Below, piece by piece: positions 16,093 through 19,901 of a DNA stretch of 19,901 bases. The stretch's first letter is position 1, and each line of letters starts with the position of its first letter. The stretch spans positions 1 through 19,901 of the forward strand of contig CAMKNF010000014.1 in NCBI GenBank assembly GCA_946414115.1. Direction: 5' to 3'. Source of the stretch: an uncultured Ruminococcus sp. (GTDB lineage: Bacteria; Bacillota; Clostridia; Oscillospirales; Acutalibacteraceae). The translations under genes were made by a program, and so were the position numbers. The notes below the pieces were generated by a model. The model saw only the letters and a list, made by a program, of their open reading frames with translations, ran no database searches and had not been told where the DNA came from.

Positions 16093-16890
16093 ACGCATCA
16101 TTCTTTGCTTATCTTCGGCGGATTTGAGCTTGATAATAAGTTCTCCACTTTCATTTGCAGTGCATTGCGAGCCGAGCTTTTCGATTATCTTTTCGGGATA
16201 TTCGGTTCTTACCACAAGGCGGTCACGAACGTAATTGCGTTTAATGTCGTGAAGACTTCCCTGCAAAACCATTTCGCCGTTATTGATTATGCCGATTTTA
16301 CTGCAAAATTCCTCTATATAATTCATCTGATGACTTGAAAACAGCACGATTTTTCCTTTTTCAATCTGCTCTTTTACTACGTCCTTGAGAAGCATTGCAT
16401 TAACAGGGTCAAGTCCTGAAAACGGCTCGTCAAGTATAATAATCTGCGGATTGTGTGCAAGTGCAGTGATAAGCTGTATTTTCTGTTGATTTCCCTTTGA
16501 AAGCGTATCAAGCCGCTTGTTCCTGTGCTCGCTCATTTTAAGGCGTTTCAGCCAGTAATCTACTGCTTTTACAGCGTCACGCTTTGACATACCGTTAAGC
16601 TCTGCAAAGTAAACAAGCTGGTCTATGATTTTCTTTTTCGGATAAAGTCCTCTTTCTTCGGGTAGATAGCCAATTCTGATTTTATCGTAATCTACAGGCT
16701 TTTCGTCAATAAACACCTCTCCGCTTTCCGGAGCAAATACATCCATTAAAATTCTGATTGAAGTCGTTTTACCCGCTCCGTTTCTGCCGAGCAATCCAAA
16801 GGCTTCTCCGCTTTCGGCGGAAAATGATACGCCTTTCAGCACTTTTTTACTGCCGAAGCTTTTATAGATGTTTTTAATCTCCAGTTTCAT
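16072..16890 (-). CDS. ABC transporter ATP-binding protein, truncated by a frameshift
   Basis: 272 residues as it reads. It is the ATPase partner of the ABC-2 permease. All nucleotide-binding motifs are intact: Walker A GRNGAGKTT (35-43), signature LSKGNQQK (130-137), Walker B IIILDEP (150-156) and H187 in SSHQMN. After RMMR (263-266) one extra G shifts the frame; GAYGEF and a stop replace the usual 38-residue tail, which survives in the next frame to 15975. The catalytic core is untouched, so the short protein may still bind and hydrolyse ATP, but the C-terminal regulatory/dimer domain is incomplete. I chose the ATG at 16890, which follows GGAGG; the TTG at 16902 has no such site. It lies 17 nt after the XRE regulator. 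A real mutation, a sequence error or a recoding site are all possible. Confidence 0.88.
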   Translation of the reverse strand: MKLEIKNIYKSFGSKKVLKGVSFSAESGEAFGLLGRNGAGKTTSIRILMDVFAPESGEVFIDEKPVDYDKIRIGYLPEERGLYPKKKIIDQLVYFAELNGMSKRDAVKAVDYWLKRLKMSEHRNKRLDTLSKGNQQKIQLITALAHNPQIIILDEPFSGLDPVNAMLLKDVVKEQIEKGKIVLFSSHQMNYIEEFCSKIGIINNGEMVLQGSLHDIKRNYVRDRLVVRTEYPEKIIEKLGSQCTANESGELIIKLKSAEDKQRMMRGAYGEF

Positions 16891-16907
16891 ACTTTCCTCC
16901 AAAATTT

Positions 16908-17102
16908 TTATTCATTCCAGAAAAGCTCATCAAGAGTTTTTCCGAGAACCTTACAGATTGATATACACAGATTAATTGTAGGGTTATAATCGCCCTTTTC
17001 AATAGCAGAAATTGTCTGACGTGAAACGCCCACTTTTTCAGCTAGCTGTTGTTGTGAAATATCAAGAGCCGCCCTTGCGCTTTTTAGCCTGAGATTCTTC
17101 AT
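16908..17102 (-). CDS. XRE-family transcriptional regulator (small, Cro/CI type)
   Basis: 64 residues, little more than one helix-turn-helix. The HTH is clear: SQQQLAEKVGVSRQTISAIEKGDYNPT (about 16-42), where the second helix SRQTISAIE recognises DNA. The end LGKTLDELFW is a common tail of short YozG-like regulators. Its ATG overlaps the stop of the preceding membrane-protein gene (ATGA), so the two are translated as a pair. Small XRE regulators paired with a membrane protein and an ABC exporter usually control their own operon, so this one probably binds near 17682-17717. That target is inference. Confidence 0.93.
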   Translation of the reverse strand: MKNLRLKSARAALDISQQQLAEKVGVSRQTISAIEKGDYNPTINLCISICKVLGKTLDELFWNE

Positions 17103-17638
17103 TCTTCTTCACGCTCTTTCTTGCTGATAATAATTTTGATTACTGTTGCAATCATCATTATTAAAAATGCTACAGCGCATAATAAAGGAATTAAATGACT
17201 ATTTAACATTCCGTTTGTGATTATAGGATTCTTATCTATAAATACATTAAATATGAAAGAAAATAGCTGAACCACGGTAATAGTTGCACTAAGGTATAAA
17301 AATGTGTAAATATTATTTTTACCTTTTTTGATACCGAAATATGCGTCATTAAATATGCATATTACTACAAAAACCGTCACTGACATAAACATTCCAAGGA
17401 ACATTTGTATTACAATCTCTGCCCATTTTATATCAGCTATATCGAGCATTCCGCATAAAATGCAGTAAAATACAAGCGTAAAAAAAGAATACTTGTACGC
17501 TGCATTTCTTGCAATAAGCTGACGTTCATCATATTCGGTTGCGTTGTTATTTTTACATTTCAACACTATAGCTATAATCAGAAATATGATTACAACCGCA
17601 AAAAAACCGATTAAAAATCCAAGAGTATAATCTGACAT
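17099..17638 (-). CDS. Membrane protein with a DERQ motif, first gene of the exporter operon
   Basis: 179 residues, function unknown. About five membrane helices are visible (roughly 5-27, 50-68, 75-97, 109-130, 145-168), with a charged tail KKEREEE. Between helices 1 and 2 is YDERQLIARNAAYKYSF (36-52); a DERQ/DERE box followed by helices is common in small clostridial membrane proteins encoded beside XRE regulators. I chose the ATG at 17638 because AAAGGAG precedes it; the ATG at 17695 would add 19 residues that hold no signal. Its stop overlaps the XRE start. A sensory or anti-regulator role at the membrane is plausible but only inferred from position. Confidence 0.75.
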   Translation of the reverse strand: MSDYTLGFLIGFFAVVIIFLIIAIVLKCKNNNATEYDERQLIARNAAYKYSFFTLVFYCILCGMLDIADIKWAEIVIQMFLGMFMSVTVFVVICIFNDAYFGIKKGKNNIYTFLYLSATITVVQLFSFIFNVFIDKNPIITNGMLNSHLIPLLCAVAFLIMMIATVIKIIISKKEREEE

Positions 17639-17681
17639 AGAAAAGTCTCCTTTATGTATAATTTTTTTCTTATTGTACATT

Positions 17682-17711
17682 ATTATATACCCCAAAATGG
17701 CAATATGTCAA
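17682..17711 (-). promoter_or_regulatory. Full-consensus promoter of the five-gene exporter operon
   Basis: On the minus strand, TTGACA (17706-17711) and TATAAT (17682-17687) both match consensus exactly, 18 nt apart. ATATAC (17685-17690) and GTATAT (17712-17717) form an inverted repeat that brackets the core promoter and could be an operator for the XRE protein. The start is near 17675. Confidence 0.82.
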
Positions 17712-17745
17712 GTATATTTTACAAATTGTTAAAAATAATCGAAAA

Positions 17746-17772
17746 CACCGACAAGCCAACAGCCTGTCGGTG
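17746..17772 (-). terminator. Terminator of the 5'-nucleotidase gene
   Basis: An 8-bp perfect stem (CACCGACA 17746-17753 with TGTCGGTG 17765-17772) is followed on the minus strand by TTTTCGATTATTTTT. It lies just after the nucleotidase stop and just before the promoter of the next operon. Confidence 0.82.
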
Positions 17773-17784
17773 ATTAAACCAAAT

Positions 17785-19644
17785 TTATTTGATTAAGCGT
17801 TTTCTTCTGAAAATATAGAAAGATGCAGCGGAAATTATGACAACAGTAATTATGCTGAATATTGCAAAGCCTGAACCCGTCGATATACCGTTTGACGGTG
17901 TATCGGGTGTTGAAGTTTTATTTACAGCGTTTGCGTTTGTGTTTGAGGTTGCAGAGGTTGGATCTGTTGCCGCTGTAGTAACAGCAGTTGACTCTGAAGG
18001 AGAAACAGATGTTGTCGAAGGTACGGTTTCAATCGGATTTGTTGTCTGAATCATTCTCGGGGTATTAACGCTGGTTAAGATTTTTTCATCATCCTGATTA
18101 AAGAAATTAATCAACGCTTCATCACAAGCAGAATATTCACCGCTTTCCTCTTTAGTTGCGAGCTGGGGATATACGCTTGAAACCGCTACAAAATTGTTGG
18201 TAGCAACGGTATAGTAGCTGTCGTTTTCAAGTTTTTTAGCTCCAACGAAGGCTGATTCAACTCGCTCTCCATACGGTTTTGAAATGTTATATTCTACAGT
18301 CATACCGCCGATTTGCAAATAGCTTCCGCTGTCCTGCGGCCACGCATCATATTCGCCTGAATCATTAGCGGCTATGCTTTTAATTTGAATATCAATTGAA
18401 GTTTCAAGAATTTCAAGCAAATCCTGACCTGTAACTGTCTTTGTAACAATATAGTTTCCGTAAGGAAGTACGCCGATTATGTCACCGTAAAGAACCTCGC
18501 CTTGTTTTATTGACGCTCGGATTCCGCCTGCGTTTTCAAAGGCAACGTCTGCGCCTGTTTCGAGCAGATATGCATCAGTTACAGCTCTGCCGAGATTTGT
18601 TTCATCAATTCTTAAATGTTCCCATACGCCGTCAAGCTCGGCTGGTGATGAACCAACAATCTTATTGAGAATAACGCTTTGCTCTGTGTTTATTTGAGCA
18701 AGCAGAGAGTCGACATCAGAGTCGGGCATAAGTTCAGCACAAACGGAATAATCTGCACTACTTGTTTTATATTCAAGATTTTCAATTTCATTTTTATCAT
18801 TCATGTCAAAATCAAGTTCAAGCAAGCCTGCCTGATAGAGATAATAGCCGTTTTCAATTACAAGTGTCTGCTCACCGTTTGGCGTTGCAACGGTCTGATT
18901 AATATTAATATGCTCGTGACCTGCAAGCCACAAATCAACTCCGTTTACCTCCGAAGCAAGCTGTGTGGGATTATAGCAGTGAGTAAGACCTATAATAAGC
19001 TGGCATCCCTGATTTTCAAGATAATCGACAGCCTCTTCGGAATACTTTTTCATATCCGTAAAAACAAGCCCCGAAACATTTGTCGGCGAAGTTTTACCGT
19101 AAATTGACGGGTCAATTACGCCGAAAACGCCGACCTTTAAGGTTTCACCGTTTTTTTCGGTTGTCTTAATAAGAAATTCATCGTCAAAAAACTTTGTTCC
19201 GTCGTTATTAATTACATTGCCCGTAAGCATCTTGAAATCTTTTACGTCATTTTCATTTGTAATATTTACAAGCTCTTTCAGTCGGTCCTTGCCATAGTTC
19301 CAGTCATGATTGCCTGCTGTCATAGCGTCATAACCGCAAGTACCTGCAAGCTTCGCAATTGACTCGCCCTTAACAAGTGTAGCAATTGACTGACCGTGGA
19401 ATAAATCACCGGAATCCATCACAAGGCTCATATCCGAATTCTGAGTATGTTCGTCAATAAGTGTTTTGAGTTTAGAAACTCCGATAATTCCGCCTGATTC
19501 ATTTTCTATTACTCTTGAATGAATGTCATTTGTATGAACAATTTTCAGGCAAAATTCGCTTTCACCTTCCGTTACCGAAAAAGCAGAAATGCAGCTGAAA
19601 ACAATCAGTGTACAGGCTAAAAACGAAGAAATTATTTTTTTCAC
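17785..19644 (-). CDS. Secreted, membrane-anchored 5'-nucleotidase (UshA/YfkN-like)
   Basis: 619 residues. A signal peptide (about 1-23) precedes a calcineurin-type metallophosphoesterase domain with metal ligands D40 and H42 (HTNDIH), D80 (DSGD), N112-H113 (GNHD), H222 (GLTHCYN) and H243/H245 (AGHEHI). Then comes the 5'-nucleotidase C-terminal domain with ENAGGIR and TKTVTGQDLLEILE, which binds the nucleotide. A Thr/Ser/Pro-rich linker (about 535-590) leads to a membrane helix (about 593-612) and the basic end RRKRLIK; no LPxTG sortase motif is seen. It likely dephosphorylates nucleotides outside the cell for nucleoside or phosphate uptake. The start is GTG at 19644 behind AAGGAGG with rather long spacing (11 nt); the nearby ATG is out of frame. 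It is a single-gene unit. Confidence 0.93.
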   Translation of the reverse strand: MKKIISSFLACTLIVFSCISAFSVTEGESEFCLKIVHTNDIHSRVIENESGGIIGVSKLKTLIDEHTQNSDMSLVMDSGDLFHGQSIATLVKGESIAKLAGTCGYDAMTAGNHDWNYGKDRLKELVNITNENDVKDFKMLTGNVINNDGTKFFDDEFLIKTTEKNGETLKVGVFGVIDPSIYGKTSPTNVSGLVFTDMKKYSEEAVDYLENQGCQLIIGLTHCYNPTQLASEVNGVDLWLAGHEHININQTVATPNGEQTLVIENGYYLYQAGLLELDFDMNDKNEIENLEYKTSSADYSVCAELMPDSDVDSLLAQINTEQSVILNKIVGSSPAELDGVWEHLRIDETNLGRAVTDAYLLETGADVAFENAGGIRASIKQGEVLYGDIIGVLPYGNYIVTKTVTGQDLLEILETSIDIQIKSIAANDSGEYDAWPQDSGSYLQIGGMTVEYNISKPYGERVESAFVGAKKLENDSYYTVATNNFVAVSSVYPQLATKEESGEYSACDEALINFFNQDDEKILTSVNTPRMIQTTNPIETVPSTTSVSPSESTAVTTAATDPTSATSNTNANAVNKTSTPDTPSNGISTGSGFAIFSIITVVIISAASFYIFRRKRLIK

Positions 19645-19669
19645 AATTAATCATGCCTCCTTTTGGATG

Positions 19670-19698
19670 ATTATAACATTATTTTATATAAATTTCAA
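19670..19698 (-). promoter_or_regulatory. Promoter of the 5'-nucleotidase gene
   Basis: On the minus strand, TTGAAA (19693-19698) and a perfect TATAAT (19670-19675) are 17 nt apart, close before the GTG start. No Pho box was recognised. Confidence 0.7.
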
Positions 19699-19750
19699 TA
19701 TTTTTGACATAATATTGTTAGTATATAAGATTTTAAATAAATTAAAATAC

Positions 19751-19779
19751 TTGACAAATAAAAGAAAAACAAGTAAAAT
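19751..19779 (+). promoter_or_regulatory. Promoter of the tRNA-Ser gene
   Basis: A perfect TTGACA (19751-19756) and TAAAAT (19774-19779) are 17 nt apart. The start would be near 19786, about 15 nt before the first tRNA base. Confidence 0.8.
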
Positions 19780-19800
19780 ATATACTTGTCAGATAAATAC

Positions 19801-19841
19801 GGAGACGTATCGAAGTGGTCATAACGGGACTGACTCGAAAT
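19801..19841 (+). tRNA. tRNA-Ser(CGA), 5' exon only
   Basis: The acceptor strand GGAGACG (19801-19807), T8-A9, D arm (stem TCG 19810-19812 with CGG 19825-19827, loop with AAGTGGTCATAA), base 26 (G19828), anticodon stem ACTGA (19829-19833) and loop CTCGAAA (19834-19840) with anticodon CGA (19836-19838) all fit a bacterial serine tRNA. The 3' strand of the anticodon stem should then read TCAGT, but only the first T (19841) is present before unrelated sequence. The gene is therefore interrupted or broken at position 39/40. The rest, including an acceptor complement CGTCTCC, would lie beyond the window. Confidence 0.8.
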
Positions 19842-19901
19842 TTTACGGCTGCTTGGTCGTTTCGTCCGCCGGAAATCCTTGATTTTAAAGGGTTTTCAAA
19901 A
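19842..19901 (+). other. Possible group I intron start (P1 and P2) inside tRNA-Ser
   Basis: The exon end CGAAAT (19836-19841) pairs with GTTTCG (19859-19864), giving six base pairs with a U.G wobble exactly at the putative 5' splice site, as P1 of group I introns requires; the loop is 17 nt. Next, GGAAATCC (19871-19878) pairs with GGGTTTTC (19890-19897), eight pairs with two G.U wobbles, fitting P2. The core (P3-P8) is outside the window, so the call rests on P1, P2 and the interrupted tRNA. I found no P10 pairing with the expected 3' exon. Confidence 0.5.

Noticed and set aside
17785..17900. Sortase anchoring signal at the nucleotidase C-terminus
   Set aside because: A helix and basic tail are present, but no LPxTG-like motif precedes them; a plain membrane anchor is the better reading.
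18679..19107. Plus-strand open frame of 142 residues
   Set aside because: It lies wholly antisense within the 5'-nucleotidase gene, whose motifs are intact; the translation resembles no protein family.
19589..19882. Plus-strand open frame of 97 residues at the right end
   Set aside because: It runs over the nucleotidase signal-peptide region in antisense, both promoters and the tRNA, and has no family features or ribosome site.
1..19901. CRISPR array, insertion sequence, toxin-antitoxin pair or phage defence island
   Set aside because: No regularly spaced repeats, no transposase and no paired small toxin-antitoxin genes were found. The XRE regulator sits with an exporter, not with a toxin.

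Overview
The window is low-GC chromosomal DNA from a spore-forming Clostridia member, most likely a gut Ruminococcus/Oscillospiraceae-type organism. The evidence is the SCIFF peptide with its radical-SAM maturase (a near-universal Clostridia marker), a CwlD-type spore-cortex amidase, a clostridial-style FeoA/FeoB pair, and strong AGGAGG ribosome sites with sigma-A-type promoters. No species can be named from this sequence alone.

Layout, left to right. (1) 1-60: two short hairpins, probably the end of an upstream transcription unit. (2) 83-1208, plus strand: a GNAT acetyltransferase and a DinB-fold protein from one promoter. An AT-rich perfect palindrome and an extended -10 promoter follow, then a XerC/D-like tyrosine recombinase (1436-2419). 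(3) 2461-5242, minus strand: cwlD, radA and a GME-fold protein (DUF6873-like) in one operon, divergent from feoA-feoB (5390-7570, plus). (4) 7606-12291, minus strand: prfC and an Orn/Lys/Arg-decarboxylase-family PLP enzyme, then scfA (the 50-residue SCIFF peptide, 9061-9213) and scfB (its maturase) behind their own promoter. (5) hemW (12556-13656, plus), with a strong hairpin in its leader. (6) 13696-17638, minus strand: a five-gene operon behind a full-consensus promoter, holding a DERQ-motif membrane protein, an XRE regulator, an ABC ATPase, an ABC-2 permease and a CPBP membrane protease. (7) 17785-19644, minus strand: a secreted, membrane-anchored 5'-nucleotidase. (8) 19751-19901, plus strand: a promoter and the 5' half of a tRNA-Ser(CGA).

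Three observations stand out. The tRNA-Ser loses its fold inside the anticodon stem. The following bases form what looks like P1 (CGAAAU with GUUUCG, a U.G pair at the putative splice site) and P2 of a group I intron that runs off the window. The ABC ATPase has one extra G, which truncates it; the last 38 residues of the normal protein sit intact in the next frame and end across the permease start. The SCIFF peptide carries seven cysteines rather than six because of a C-terminal CxxC-type end. Most transcription units are separated by clear bidirectional terminators, and every gap between genes is under 300 bases.
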